The notes under the pieces are model-generated. The model made no database searches and was not told where the DNA came from. It saw nothing but the letters and a program-made list of their open reading frames with translations. Both the position numbers and the translations under genes were made by a program. From NCBI GenBank assembly GCA_036504335.1, contig DASXVJ010000019.1, forward strand, positions 4,307-68,306: 64,000 nt of DNA. Reading direction: 5' to 3'. The DNA comes from Fen-183 sp036504335 (lineage in GTDB: Bacteria > Acidobacteriota > Thermoanaerobaculia > UBA5066). Numbering within the stretch: position 1 is the stretch's first letter; each line of letters begins with the position of its first letter. Shown one piece after another: positions 30,751 to 39,333 of the stretch.

Positions 30751-31371
30751 TTACGACTGCCTGAGTAGGGCCCGAGCGAACTCCAGGCTTCGGTTGATGT
30801 CGGACTTCTGGACCGGGCTCGCCCAGGCGAGCTGACGCTCGAGCTCGTCGACCCTGAGCTGTGCGGCCTTCTGCTCCGGGCTCGGCTGCTTCACGCGCGG
30901 GCCGGTCTGCAGCCCGGGGACGCGGCGCACTAGGGGGCCACCGGGCACAGGCATCGCCTTGATGAAGGCGAGGTCTCCCGCGATCTTGGCGAAGTCGAGC
31001 TCCGCGGATTTCTGCATCGAGCGCATGGCGGTGCTCAGTTCTTCGAGCGCCTTCTCGTACGGCTCGATCGCCGCAGCCAGGCGTTCCCGCAGACGGACCT
31101 CGACGGCCTTCTCGACCTCAGCCGCGATGATGGCCTTCTCCTCGAACGACGCGCCCCTGATCCGCGCCGCGAGCGTCCGACGCCCAACCTCGGCGGCGAC
31201 CTTCTGCTCGCGCTGCGCGAGAAGGCCCTGGAAGAGAGGCGACTGGATGAACCTCTCGATCACTTCCTGGTCGCGCGGCGAGAGGTTGAGCAGTTCCTCC
31301 TGCGCCTCGACCTTCTTCTTTAGAGACGCCTGCGCCTTCGCGATGGTCGCGGCCGTGAGGGCGGCCTTCAC
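30751..31371 (-). CDS. Helical coiled-coil phage protein
   Basis: A 206-aa protein, mostly charged helix: KAQASLKKKVEAQEELLNLSPRDQEVIERF, then EKAVEVRLRERLAAAIEPYEKALEELSTAMRSMQ, a Pro/Gly linker and LRVDELERQLAWASPVQKSDINRSLEFARALL. Not recognised. It starts by ATGA overlap with the upstream coiled-coil gene. Confidence 0.6.
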   Translation of the reverse strand: MKAALTAATIAKAQASLKKKVEAQEELLNLSPRDQEVIERFIQSPLFQGLLAQREQKVAAEVGRRTLAARIRGASFEEKAIIAAEVEKAVEVRLRERLAAAIEPYEKALEELSTAMRSMQKSAELDFAKIAGDLAFIKAMPVPGGPLVRRVPGLQTGPRVKQPSPEQKAAQLRVDELERQLAWASPVQKSDINRSLEFARALLRQS

Positions 31372-31985
31372 TTCGTCCTCCCAGGAATCTTCGGAAGCCG
31401 AAACGCGACCAGGAACTCGTTGTCTTCGGCGGGCGATGCGGCGCGGAACTGAACGCGAAGGATCTCGGCCTGCAGCGCCTCGACCGCCTCGCGTCCTGTC
31501 CGGAACGGGAGCGGGCTGGAATCGGTCCAGCGTCGCGCCTCATTCTCGGCGGCGGTGAGCGCGGTCCACGAGTCGACGAAGCACTGAAGCGCAAGGGGAA
31601 CGCCCTCCGTCAGCGCGACGGCGAGCGTCGCGACGTTTTCGGCGTGGGCTTCTTTCGCGCGGGAGACTTTCACCTGCGAGGCTTCGCGTCCGGCAGCGTT
31701 CGCCGCGCGCGAAACTTCGTTGCTCGCCTCACGATGCCGCTCACGGGCCGAGGCGAGGGCGCGCTCGTCGATCGAGAAGCGATGCCGGATCGCGTCGAGC
31801 TTGCCAGCGACGCTGGCAAGCTCAGCCGTATCGTCCGCGGCGCTCGCAGCCTCGTACTCCGCCTCGACAGCCGCGAGCTCGCGGCGCGTAGCGTCGACCT
31901 GGGCTTGCGCCCTGCGGTACGTCTCGGCGACATCGACGGCCGAGGGCCGCGCGGTCGGAATACCGCGCAGAGCGGCGGCGGTCAC
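31368..31985 (-). CDS. Coiled-coil phage protein
   Basis: A 205-aa protein with a long N-terminal coiled coil (ETYRRAQAQVDATRRELAAVEAEYEAASAADDTAELASVAGKLDAIRHRFSIDERALASARERHREAS) and a C-terminal globular part ending VAFRLPKIPGRTK. Not recognised. It is coupled to the Pro-rich peptide upstream and the helical protein downstream. Confidence 0.6.
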   Translation of the reverse strand: MTAAALRGIPTARPSAVDVAETYRRAQAQVDATRRELAAVEAEYEAASAADDTAELASVAGKLDAIRHRFSIDERALASARERHREASNEVSRAANAAGREASQVKVSRAKEAHAENVATLAVALTEGVPLALQCFVDSWTALTAAENEARRWTDSSPLPFRTGREAVEALQAEILRVQFRAASPAEDNEFLVAFRLPKIPGRTK

Positions 31986-32143
31986 GGGCGCACCGGAACC
32001 GAAGGCCGCGCGGGCTCCGCGGGCCTAACGGTGGGGCCGGCCGGCACGTACGTGGGCCGAGGAGCCGGTGGGTTGGGCGCGGGCGGCCGCGGCAGCGGGT
32101 TGCCGGGGCCGGGAGAGGGCGTGACGGTAGTGGGATCGGACAT
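31982..32143 (-). CDS. Proline-rich small protein
   Basis: A 53-aa protein, about 40% Pro (PSPGPGNPLPRPPAPNPPAPRP...), with no predicted fold. An AAAGGAG site lies 5 nt before the ATG, and the stop overlaps the next gene, which supports real translation. Function unknown. Confidence 0.5.
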   Translation of the reverse strand: MSDPTTVTPSPGPGNPLPRPPAPNPPAPRPTYVPAGPTVRPAEPARPSVPVRP

Positions 32144-32154
32144 CGATTCTCCTT

Positions 32155-32493
32155 TCAACGTGCGCCGCGAGCCGCGGCGACCTTTCGGGCGAGAAGGGGA
32201 GAAGGGGTCAGCGCGACCTCGGTCGCGCGACGCCACGCGGCGATCGCTCGCGGTGTCGAGACCCAGCGCCCGGACGCGTCGCGGCGAAAGAGAAGGTCGA
32301 GGCGCCGGCGCGCCCGTTCCCGAGGAGAGCGAAGCCAGCGGCGAAGCGTCGCCTTGGCCCGGTTGATGGCGGGCGCGACTTCCGCGAGGCCGACGACGCG
32401 ATCAGCGTCACCGACAAGCGCGACGCGCTCGAGCTCGCCGACACGCGCGGCGAGGGCCTCGACGTCGACGGCGGGCCGGGCGGATTCATTCAT
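32155..32493 (-). CDS. Putative DNA-binding phage protein
   Basis: A 112-aa basic protein. NRAKATLRRWLRSPRERARRRLDLLFRRDASGRWVSTPRAIAAWRRA resembles a winged-helix excisionase-like domain (helix, RRW, then a GRWVSTPRAI wing). It overlaps the upstream small DNA-binding-like gene by ATGA. It may be part of the lysogeny/excision control pair. Confidence 0.45.
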   Translation of the reverse strand: MNESARPAVDVEALAARVGELERVALVGDADRVVGLAEVAPAINRAKATLRRWLRSPRERARRRLDLLFRRDASGRWVSTPRAIAAWRRATEVALTPSPLLARKVAAARGAR

Positions 32494-32726
32494 CGCGTCG
32501 GCGTGCCCTTCGGCTTCGGACGCGCACGCCGCGCGGCACGGCCGACGAGGAAGCGACTCATCTCGGAGGCGAGCACGAAGCGCCGTCCCTCGTGCCAGAA
32601 GACCTTGAGGTCCCCGCGGCGGACCGCGTCATCGAGTCCGCGGGCGCTGTAGCCGCCGGAGGCCGCGCCGTGGGCCTTACTGAATGGGATCGCGGGGTCA
32701 GCGGTGTCGGCGTGTACGTCCTTCAC
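32490..32726 (-). CDS. Excisionase/MerR-like small DNA-binding protein
   Basis: A 78-aa protein. SARGLDDAVRRGDLKVFWHEGRRFVLASEMSRFLVGRAARRARPK matches the HTH_17-type excisionase pattern (helix, turn, wing with GRRFVLASE, then an arginine-rich tail). It is the first gene of the long minus-strand operon, so it could control excision or early transcription. Confidence 0.5.
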   Translation of the reverse strand: MKDVHADTADPAIPFSKAHGAASGGYSARGLDDAVRRGDLKVFWHEGRRFVLASEMSRFLVGRAARRARPKPKGTPTR

Positions 32727-32849
32727 GCCACCAGAATGAGCGTCGGTCCGCTACGAATCGGAGCGCGACTCTAAGAATCCAGCGTGTAAGCACTTAGCCC
32801 GGTCGATCGAGGTTCGTCGACGTGGGACACCGATTGGACACCAAACCAC

Positions 32850-33851
32850 CTAGACGGTTCTCGTCTTCTTGGCGCCGCGCCGCGGAGCGCTCCCGCGCTT
32901 CAGGCGGCGCTCAACGGTACGTTCGCTCAGCCCGAGCTCGACGGCGGTCCGTTTCCTGGCAGCAACCGCAGGCGAGGGTCCCCTGAACGCGGGCTTCTTC
33001 TTCGAAGGGGGCTCCCGCTCTGGATAGATCGTCTGGTCATAGGCGAGATCCGCGGGCCGCAGTCCGTCCACGAACTCTGCGTTGGCCTTGAGGGTCGCGC
33101 GCAACCGGCGGCTGGCATATGCGACGCCGAGGCCTTTCGGCCTGCCGCCGGAGCTGTACGTCCCACGCCCCTCCATCTGGGCGAGGATCAGAGCGAACCT
33201 CTCCGGGCTTGATGCGCCCGTCGCACAAAATGCCGCGTGGACGTCCCTGTTCAGCAGGGCGGCGGCACCCCACGTGTAAAGTAGCGGGCCCAGCTTGTAC
33301 GGCCACCTCACGACGTCGAACTCGGGCCCGTAGATCTGGCGTGCGTTGCCGAAGAACCTCGCGGGATTCTTGAAGAGAGAGAACACGCGAAGAATGAAGA
33401 CCGCGAGCTCGGCTGCGACGCACACTCGAGCCGGCACGTCAGTGTAGAGGGCCGCGTCCACAGGCTCGTCCTGCGCGTTACTCTTGACCCACTCGACTAG
33501 CTCCCGCTCTCCCGCCCGAAGATCAGGGGAGTGCGGATCGCCGAGCGCGCGCCGAATCGCCTTCGTGGCCTCTGCGCGCGCCTTAGATAGGGCCGCCTCC
33601 GGCGAGCCGCTACCGAAGAACCGACACGGATCCGCGCCGTACCGCGCCAGGGCGTCGTCGAGAGTCTGACTCTGGCGGAAGAGGAATGCTTCGGGGTACG
33701 CAACTGGCGGACGGTGGCGATTCGCTCTGAAGTCGACGGCCGCGTTGAAGTCGGCTCTTGGCCATCCGCCCTCTCCGCGGAGCCTCTCGCCGACCATCCT
33801 GGTCCGCTGCACCGCGAACGAGCTCGGCGGGCCCTTTGTCTTCAGCGTCAT
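32850..33851 (-). CDS. Hypothetical phage protein with C-terminal HTH
   Basis: A 333-aa protein. The middle part is helical (ELVEWVKSNAQDEPVDAALYTDVPARVCVAAELAVFILRVFSLFK). The C-terminus PAVAARKRTAVELGLSERTVERRLKRGSAPRRGAKK reads as a helix-turn-helix with a basic tail. Not recognised as a family. It is the gene nearest the right att site, with about 120 bp between it and the next gene in its own direction. Confidence 0.6.
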   Translation of the reverse strand: MTLKTKGPPSSFAVQRTRMVGERLRGEGGWPRADFNAAVDFRANRHRPPVAYPEAFLFRQSQTLDDALARYGADPCRFFGSGSPEAALSKARAEATKAIRRALGDPHSPDLRAGERELVEWVKSNAQDEPVDAALYTDVPARVCVAAELAVFILRVFSLFKNPARFFGNARQIYGPEFDVVRWPYKLGPLLYTWGAAALLNRDVHAAFCATGASSPERFALILAQMEGRGTYSSGGRPKGLGVAYASRRLRATLKANAEFVDGLRPADLAYDQTIYPEREPPSKKKPAFRGPSPAVAARKRTAVELGLSERTVERRLKRGSAPRRGAKKTRTV

Positions 33852-34057
33852 CACGGGACCTCTCGCAATCCCCTCGCGCAAAAAAGATCGCCGGAGCGCA
33901 GGCGGTGCGAGGAGTCCGCTTTTCGGGAGCGACCCTAGCGCCCGGCGAAGAGAACACTACGCGAAGCGCATGTGACCTCTTCGAAAAGTGGCCCCGATGT
34001 GGCCCCGCCGTTTACGCGGTGACTGATGGGGAAGGAGTTGCGGGCCGGGCGCGCTCA

Positions 34058-34096
34058 TTAGGAAACCGCTGCTCTATCCAACTGAGCTACGGGCCC
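34058..34096. repeat. Right attachment repeat (39 bp)
   Basis: Direct copy of 19473-19511. Only the tRNA 5' half is present, so this is not a functional tRNA. The original chromosomal promoter of the tRNA-Arg probably lies just to the right (34097 onward, minus strand). Confidence 0.9.
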
Positions 34097-34107
34097 TCGG
34101 CCGCATT

Positions 34108-35775
34108 CTAGCGGCGTCCGCTCGCGAGCGCGCGTTCGAGGTTCGTGCGCGCGTGCTCGTAGTCGGGCCTCAGGCGCAGCGCCTCCCGGAAGTGCTCGAT
34201 CGCCTCCGCCTCCTTCCCCTGCCGCATGAGGGCCGCGCCGAGGCCGTTGTGCGCGAGGTGGTCCCCGGGGGACCCGAGGCGCAGCGCCTCCCGGTACGAC
34301 GCGATCGCCTCGTTCACGCGGCCGGCGCGCGCGTCCGCCTTCGCGAGGTTGATCAGGGCGGCGGCGTTCGCGGGATCGACGCGCAGGGCCGAGCGGAGCA
34401 GGGCGGCCGCGTCGTCGGTGCGGCCCCGCCGCTCCTCGACCAGCGCGAGGTTGAGGAGCGTGGGGACCTCGTCCGGCCTGAGGCGATACGAGGCCTCGAG
34501 TTGCGCGGCGGCCTCGGGATCGCGTCCCTTCTCCATGAGCCAGATCCCGTAGTTCGTGCGGCAGATGAAGCAATCCGGATTCTTCACGAGGGTCGCGCTC
34601 CAGAGCGCCTCCTCGTCGCGGTAGATCCGGCCCTGGCGGAAGGTCAGGGTCCCGAGCAGCGCGATGACGGCCACGGCGAAGGCGGCGGCGGCGCGCTGCT
34701 GCTGCGGCGTCCACCCGGCGGTCCACGAGGCGGCCCCGCAGACCGCAGCGGCCGCGAGCACCGCGACGGCCTGATAGGCGAAATGGTCCGCGACCCACGA
34801 GAAGCGCATCGGGTAGACGTTGAAGAACCCCATCGCCGGGAAGAGGACCCCGCCGAAGAGGAGAAGGAAGGCCAGAGGGCCGCGGCCGAGGCGCGCCCGG
34901 AAGCGCCACGCGAGGGCGAGAAGGACGAGCGCGCCGAGCGCCGGCAGCCACTGGACGGGAGCGTGGGCGTCGACTTTCCAGCGCGGGTAGATGAAGGCGA
35001 GGTCTACGGGGAGAAGAATCTTCTGCGAGTAGAAGAACACCGTGCGGCCGGCGAGCACGAGACGTTCCGCCGCGCTCAGCGCCCATTCCTTGCCGACCGC
35101 CTGCACGGACGTGCGCTCGAGCCATGCCGTGTGGGCGCCGAGGGCGATCCCGGCGCCGAACCAGGGAACGAGCGGGACGACGTCGTCCCTCTTCAAGCGC
35201 CCCTCCCGCCACCAGACGAGGACGAGGAGTACCGCCGGGACGACTGCCGCAGTCGTCTTGGCGAAGAGGGCGAGGACGAAGAGAAGAAATCCTATGAATG
35301 AAAGGAGGGGACGCCGCGCCCGCGACGCGAGGTACGCGTGCATCGAGAGCAGGGAGAGGAAGAGCGAAAGGGTGTTCTTGCGCTCGGTGACCCACGCGAC
35401 GGATTCCACGCACATCGGGTGGAGCGCGAACGCGGCGGCCGCGAGCCACGCGCCGCGCAGCCCCAGGCGCGCGAGAAGCCTCCAGAGCAGGAGGGCCGAA
35501 CCGGCGTGCAAGAGCACGTTGACGAGGTGGTAGCCGGACGGGTCGAGGCCCCAGAGGCGCTTCTCGACCCAGAACGACGTGAACACCATCGGGTAAAACT
35601 GTTCGTTCGCCCGCGGCTGCGTCCAGATGAGGCGGAGTCCGTCGAGGCCGTCCAGCGTGCGATTCGCGGTGAGATAGGTGTCGTCGTTCCAGATGAAGCC
35701 CGCGGCGAGCGCCGGCAAGAAGGCCGTCACGACCACCGCGAACAGGAGGAGCCCGGGGAGGACCTTTCTGGTCAC
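34108..35775 (-). CDS. TMTC-like membrane protein with C-terminal TPRs
   Basis: A 555-aa protein. The N-terminal half has about 9 TM helices with the O-mannosyltransferase TMTC-like pattern (FIWNDDTYLTANRTL with an acidic pair, then ALHPMCVESVAWVTERKNTLSLFL). The C-terminal ~180 residues are TPRs (PDEVPTLLNLALVEERRGRTDDAAALLRSALRVDPANAAALINLAKADARAG). It is likely a GT-C type glycosyltransferase that uses lipid-linked sugars. The stop lies 11 bp from the right att repeat. Confidence 0.8.
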   Translation of the reverse strand: MTRKVLPGLLLFAVVVTAFLPALAAGFIWNDDTYLTANRTLDGLDGLRLIWTQPRANEQFYPMVFTSFWVEKRLWGLDPSGYHLVNVLLHAGSALLLWRLLARLGLRGAWLAAAAFALHPMCVESVAWVTERKNTLSLFLSLLSMHAYLASRARRPLLSFIGFLLFVLALFAKTTAAVVPAVLLVLVWWREGRLKRDDVVPLVPWFGAGIALGAHTAWLERTSVQAVGKEWALSAAERLVLAGRTVFFYSQKILLPVDLAFIYPRWKVDAHAPVQWLPALGALVLLALAWRFRARLGRGPLAFLLLFGGVLFPAMGFFNVYPMRFSWVADHFAYQAVAVLAAAAVCGAASWTAGWTPQQQRAAAAFAVAVIALLGTLTFRQGRIYRDEEALWSATLVKNPDCFICRTNYGIWLMEKGRDPEAAAQLEASYRLRPDEVPTLLNLALVEERRGRTDDAAALLRSALRVDPANAAALINLAKADARAGRVNEAIASYREALRLGSPGDHLAHNGLGAALMRQGKEAEAIEHFREALRLRPDYEHARTNLERALASGRR

Positions 35776-35843
35776 CGGCCCACGATAAGCCAGAGGTCCG
35801 GTCTCCTGTTCGGCGCGAAGGCCGGGAGAGTTAGACTCGACGG

Positions 35844-36182
35844 GTGAAGAAGGACGAGCGGCGGACGGGGGAACGCGCCAGGGCGGTCATCCCGATCGGC
35901 GTCCGCATCGGCGAGCGCAAGCTGACGGCCGGGTGCACGCTCGACGCGGGCCCCACCGGAGCGCTCATCCTCTGCACCGAGAACGTCGCGGTGGGCACCG
36001 AACTCCACGTCACGAACCTCCAGTCGGACGAGTGGTTCACGTGCCGCGTCGTGCGTACCGCCGGAAAGCACGAGTCGGGCCGCCACGCGCTCGGCGTCGA
36101 GATCCTGGGCACAGACGTCAAGGAGCCCGCACCGACGGGTTCCGCCTCCGCCAAGAGCAAGAAGCGGAAGCCCGCTCACTGA
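35844..36182 (+). CDS. PilZ-domain protein
   Basis: A 112-aa protein. RRTGERARAVIPIGVRI supplies an RxxxR-like element, and TLDAGPTGALILC with VGTELHVTNLQSDEWFTCRVVRTAGKHESGRHALGVEIL forms the beta-barrel. PilZ domains often bind c-di-GMP, but the D/NxSxxG motif is degenerate here (DAGPTG), so binding is uncertain. GTG start 6 nt after a TAGACT hexamer (35832-35837). Confidence 0.65.
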   Translation: MKKDERRTGERARAVIPIGVRIGERKLTAGCTLDAGPTGALILCTENVAVGTELHVTNLQSDEWFTCRVVRTAGKHESGRHALGVEILGTDVKEPAPTGSASAKSKKRKPAH

Positions 36183-37369
36183 CGCCGGGCGGGCGCCTCT
36201 GAGGCCTGCGTCGCGAGCCGCACGCGCACGCGATCCGCATTTGCCTTGAAGACCTTCGTATTCGGGTCGGCGCTCTTCGCGCCGAGCTCGGCCGCTCTCG
36301 AGAAGCTCGCGAGCGCCTCGTCGAGCAGGCCGCTCGCCTCCAGCGCGTCTCCGAGGCTGTCGTGGACGTTCGGGGAATCGGGGTAGGTGCTCGCGTTGTA
36401 GCGGAAGAAGCCCAGGGCCGCAGGCAGGTTCTTCCGCACGAGCGCCTGGTAGCCGAGGCGGTTGACCGAAACCTCCGGCGGCGACACCGTGAATCCGAAA
36501 CGCTCGCTCAGGTCCGCGTACCGCCTCTTCACGTCGTCCAGCGAGCCGACCAGCTGCTCCGTCTCCGGGTCCCTGGGAATCGACCAGCCGTCGAAGATCA
36601 TCCGGAAACCGGCGTAGTGGCTCTGGAGGACGACCGAGTCGTGGTGCTCGCCGGGGAAGTGCGCACTCGACCAGCGGAGGTTCTTCGGCGAGGAGGATTT
36701 CAGGGCCGCGGAAACCTGCCCGAGAACGTCCCGCATCTCCTCGCCCTCGTCTCCGGACGTGAAGAAGAGCGCGCGGGTCCTGACGCCGCCGCCGGCGAGG
36801 AACGCGGTCAGGGGCGCGAGCCCCTTGCGCTTGTCCCACACGAGCCAGGGGCTCACGGCAACGACCCCCTGGAACAACCCGGGCCGGGTCCGCATCGCGT
36901 GGAAGGCGAAGTTTCCACCGGCCGAGTGCCCCGCGAAGATGCGGTAGGGAGCGGTCCGGTAGCGCGCCTCGACGAACGGAACGAGCTCCGTCTCGAGGAA
37001 GTCCAGGAACCGGTCCGCGCCCCCGCTCGTCGGGAACTGCGGGTCGCGGGACGGCGTGAGGTCGCGGGACCGGTCCGTGTTCACGATGCCCACGACGATC
37101 ACGCCGGGCATCGAGCCGGTCCTCGCCAGGAAGCCGGCGGTCGCGCTCGTGTGGACGAACTGCGTCTCGGCATCCGTGAGGTACAGGACCGGGTAGCGGA
37201 CGCTCGAGGCCGCGTAGCCGTCCGGAAGGGCGACGAGGAGCGTCCGCTCCTCTCCCAGGACCTTCGACGGAAGGGAAACGCGCTCGCCGCCCGGGATGAG
37301 CGTCGCGGCGCGGGCGACGAAAGGCGCGGCGAGCAGGACGAGAAGGGCCGTGCGCGTGATGCGGGGCAT
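36176..37369 (-). CDS. Secreted esterase (Fes/YbbA-like) with TPR-like C-terminus
   Basis: A 397-aa protein with a signal peptide (ALLVLLAAPFVARAAT). The alpha/beta-hydrolase has PVLYLTDAETQF, the oxyanion/nucleophile elbow AGHSAGGNFAFHAM and a likely catalytic His in FPGEHHDSVV. The last ~100 residues carry a TPR-like unit (GYQALVRKNLPAALGFFRYNASTYPDSPNVHDSLGDALEASG). This matches serine esterases of the enterochelin-esterase/YbbA superfamily; the substrate is unknown. It is convergent with the PilZ gene. Confidence 0.8.
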   Translation of the reverse strand: MPRITRTALLVLLAAPFVARAATLIPGGERVSLPSKVLGEERTLLVALPDGYAASSVRYPVLYLTDAETQFVHTSATAGFLARTGSMPGVIVVGIVNTDRSRDLTPSRDPQFPTSGGADRFLDFLETELVPFVEARYRTAPYRIFAGHSAGGNFAFHAMRTRPGLFQGVVAVSPWLVWDKRKGLAPLTAFLAGGGVRTRALFFTSGDEGEEMRDVLGQVSAALKSSSPKNLRWSSAHFPGEHHDSVVLQSHYAGFRMIFDGWSIPRDPETEQLVGSLDDVKRRYADLSERFGFTVSPPEVSVNRLGYQALVRKNLPAALGFFRYNASTYPDSPNVHDSLGDALEASGLLDEALASFSRAAELGAKSADPNTKVFKANADRVRVRLATQASEAPARRQ

Positions 37370-37411
37370 GCGTACCGGTTTACGCGCGGAAGAGCAGGAA
37401 GTTGCGTCCGC

Positions 37412-37645
37412 TCAGGCGTCGGGCTGGCGTTCGCTCCGGAGGTGCGTGATCCTGAGGACGCGGTTCGCGCGCACGGCCTCGTCCTCGCCGATCGGCAGGA
37501 AGTCGTCCTCCTGGCGCGCGACGTATTTCGCGAATGAATCCGTGACCTCGGCGACGTCCTCGAGCTCGTGAAACATGTGGAACTCGACCGGCTCGGGGAG
37601 GCCTTCGACGACGAGGCGGAACGTGTGCAGGTACTTGTTGTCCAT
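37412..37645 (-). CDS. Small conserved-looking hypothetical protein
   Basis: A 77-aa acidic protein, MDNKYLHTFRLVVEGLPEPVEFHMFHELEDVAEVTDSFAKYVARQEDDFLPIGEDEAVRANRVLRITHLR. It has alternating strands and a helix; the family is not recognised. A GGAGG site precedes the ATG. It is divergent from the glycosyltransferase. Confidence 0.6.
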   Translation of the reverse strand: MDNKYLHTFRLVVEGLPEPVEFHMFHELEDVAEVTDSFAKYVARQEDDFLPIGEDEAVRANRVLRITHLRSERQPDA

Positions 37646-37683
37646 GAAAGGGCCTCCGCCCCCATTGTCGCCCGGAGCGCGAA

Positions 37684-39333
37684 ATGCCGCTCGTCGTATC
37701 GTTGGGCCGCGTGACCGCCTCTCCGACCCGCCTCTCCGTGCCGCTCTGGCTCGCGGCCGCCGCGGCCGCGCTCTGCCTCCTCGCGGCGGCGGGGCGCGAC
37801 TTCTGGTCGCCGGACGAGCCCGATTTCGCCGAGCACGTGCGCGAGATGCTCGAGCGAAAAAGCCTCCTCCTTCCGTACGAGAACGGGAAGCCGTACTCCG
37901 AGAAGCCGATCCTCTACTACTGGGCGGTCGCCGCGACGACGCCGTTCACGGGCGGCGACGTGTCGCCGCTCGGCACCCGCGTCCCGTCCGCCCTCGCGGC
38001 GGCGGTCCTCGTCTTCGGCGCCGCGGCGCTCGCGGGGCGGCGCGGGGGAGAGAGGGAAGCCCTGATCGCGGGCGCCGCGACGGCGGTGGCGCCGATCGTC
38101 TTCTGGCAGGGACAGTACGTCCAGGTGGACGCGCTCTTCTCCTGCCTACTGTTCGCCGCGTTCGTTTCGTTGTTCTTCTTAGAAGGTGAAGAGGGGAAGG
38201 CCCCGGCGCGCCCCTGGAGGTGGGCCCTACGCGTGACGCTCGCGGCCGCAGTCCTCACGAAAGGGCCCCTCGCTGTGGTGCTCGTGGGGCTGGTCGTCCT
38301 CGCCCGCTGCGCGCTCCGCCGCTCGTGGGGGCCGCTGCTCGCCACGCACCCCTTTCAAAGCATCTTCATCTTCTTCCTCCTCGTCCTCCCCTGGTATTTC
38401 TTCGCCGCGCGCGCCGGCGGGCCCGCCTACGCCTACGACCTGATCGTCAACCAGAACTGGAACCGCTTCTTCCAGGCGTTCGACCACATCCAGCCGTGGT
38501 GGTTCTACTTCGAGAGCGTGTGGAGCGACTTCTTCCCGTGGACGGCGCTCGCGCTCGCGGCGCCGCTCGTCCTCGCGCCGCGCGGGCTGTTTCGCGAGCG
38601 GCCGGAGCTCGGGTTCTCCGCCGCCGTCGCCGCGGTCTGCTTCGTGTTTCTGTCGACGTCGCAGGCCAAGCAGGGCAAGTACCTGCTCGTCGCATACCCG
38701 TTCGCGGCGGTCCTCGTCGCGGCGCTCGTCGCGGCCGCCGACCGCCCGCACGACCCGGGTGACGCGGCGCGGCGATACGTCAGGGGGTACGTCGGCCTCG
38801 CCGCCGGGATCCTCCTCGCCGCGGCGATCGCCGTGGGGCCCGTCGCGGCGCGCCGGGCGCCGGAATTCTCGGGCCTCGTGCCGTTCGTCGCGATCCCGCT
38901 CGGCGCCGGAGCGGTCGGGACGTTCTTCGTCCTCTTCCGCCGGCGCGAGGCCGCGCCGGCGGTCCTCGCGCTCGCCGTCGCCGTCGCCGCCGGGGAAGCG
39001 GCGGCGGGCGCCGTCGTCCTCCCGGCACTCGACGTCCTGAAGACTGGCCGGCCGTTCTACGAGCGCATCCGTCCGCGCGTCTCCGCGGGCCAGCCGCTCG
39101 CGTACTTCGGCGGTACGTACCGGTGCTATCCGATCCTCGTCCTGCGCCGGAAGACGGAGCACTTCAAGACCGACCGCGACCTCGCGGACTGGCTCGAGCG
39201 GACGCCCGGCGCGCTCGTCCTTGCCGACGAGAGCGAGCGGCAGTACTGGAAGGACGAGCGGCTCTCGCGTCTCGTGGTCCTCGACCGTCAGCGCGTGGGT
39301 GGAGACGTCGCGCAGCTCCTCGCGTTCCGATGA
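37684..39333 (+). CDS. Glycosyltransferase family 39 / ArnT-like
   Basis: A 549-aa inner-membrane GT-C enzyme. After the first TM helix comes the acidic loop RDFWSPDEPDFAEHVREM and then YSEKPILYYW, the ArnT/PMT-type PYxEKPP-like motif. About 11 TM helices follow, with a periplasmic C-terminal domain. It likely transfers a sugar from polyprenyl phosphate to lipid A or another acceptor. ATG 37684 is assumed; GTG 37711 is possible. An F-R motif pair sits in a TM-linker region (FFLEGEEG). Its stop overlaps the ATG of the kinase gene. Confidence 0.85.
   Translation: MPLVVSLGRVTASPTRLSVPLWLAAAAAALCLLAAAGRDFWSPDEPDFAEHVREMLERKSLLLPYENGKPYSEKPILYYWAVAATTPFTGGDVSPLGTRVPSALAAAVLVFGAAALAGRRGGEREALIAGAATAVAPIVFWQGQYVQVDALFSCLLFAAFVSLFFLEGEEGKAPARPWRWALRVTLAAAVLTKGPLAVVLVGLVVLARCALRRSWGPLLATHPFQSIFIFFLLVLPWYFFAARAGGPAYAYDLIVNQNWNRFFQAFDHIQPWWFYFESVWSDFFPWTALALAAPLVLAPRGLFRERPELGFSAAVAAVCFVFLSTSQAKQGKYLLVAYPFAAVLVAALVAAADRPHDPGDAARRYVRGYVGLAAGILLAAAIAVGPVAARRAPEFSGLVPFVAIPLGAGAVGTFFVLFRRREAAPAVLALAVAVAAGEAAAGAVVLPALDVLKTGRPFYERIRPRVSAGQPLAYFGGTYRCYPILVLRRKTEHFKTDRDLADWLERTPGALVLADESERQYWKDERLSRLVVLDRQRVGGDVAQLLAFR
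38172..38367. repeat. Dispersed F-R inverted motif pair in the glycosyltransferase
   Basis: F arm at 38178-38195 is a perfect TTCTTAGAAGGTGAAGAG. The R arm 38348-38367 (CCCCTTTCAAAGCATCTTC) is degenerate. Loop about 150 bp. Confidence 0.55.

Larger units (their letters stand above)
19473..34096. mobile_element. Integrated phage-like element, probable satellite or degenerate prophage
   Basis: A 14.6-kb segment between two 39-bp att repeats. From right to left on the minus strand it has an HTH-bearing protein, two small DNA-binding-like proteins, coiled-coil proteins, two PC4-like proteins, prim-pol and a RecA-fold helicase. A plus-strand serine recombinase follows, then small and large terminase, a large tail-like protein, small genes and the integrase next to the tRNA. 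Most junctions are ATGA or GTGA overlaps. No portal, capsid, protease, tail tube, tape measure or lysis gene is recognisable. I saw no convincing F/R motif copy in the element. Confidence 0.88.

Noticed and set aside
34058..34096. A second tRNA-Arg at the right end of the element
   Set aside because: Only the 5' half is present; the anticodon stem 3' side, T arm and acceptor 3' strand are missing, so it is the attR repeat.
19473..34096. CRISPR array or defence island
   Set aside because: No regularly spaced repeats and no cas, restriction-modification, toxin-antitoxin or other defence gene could be recognised anywhere in the window.
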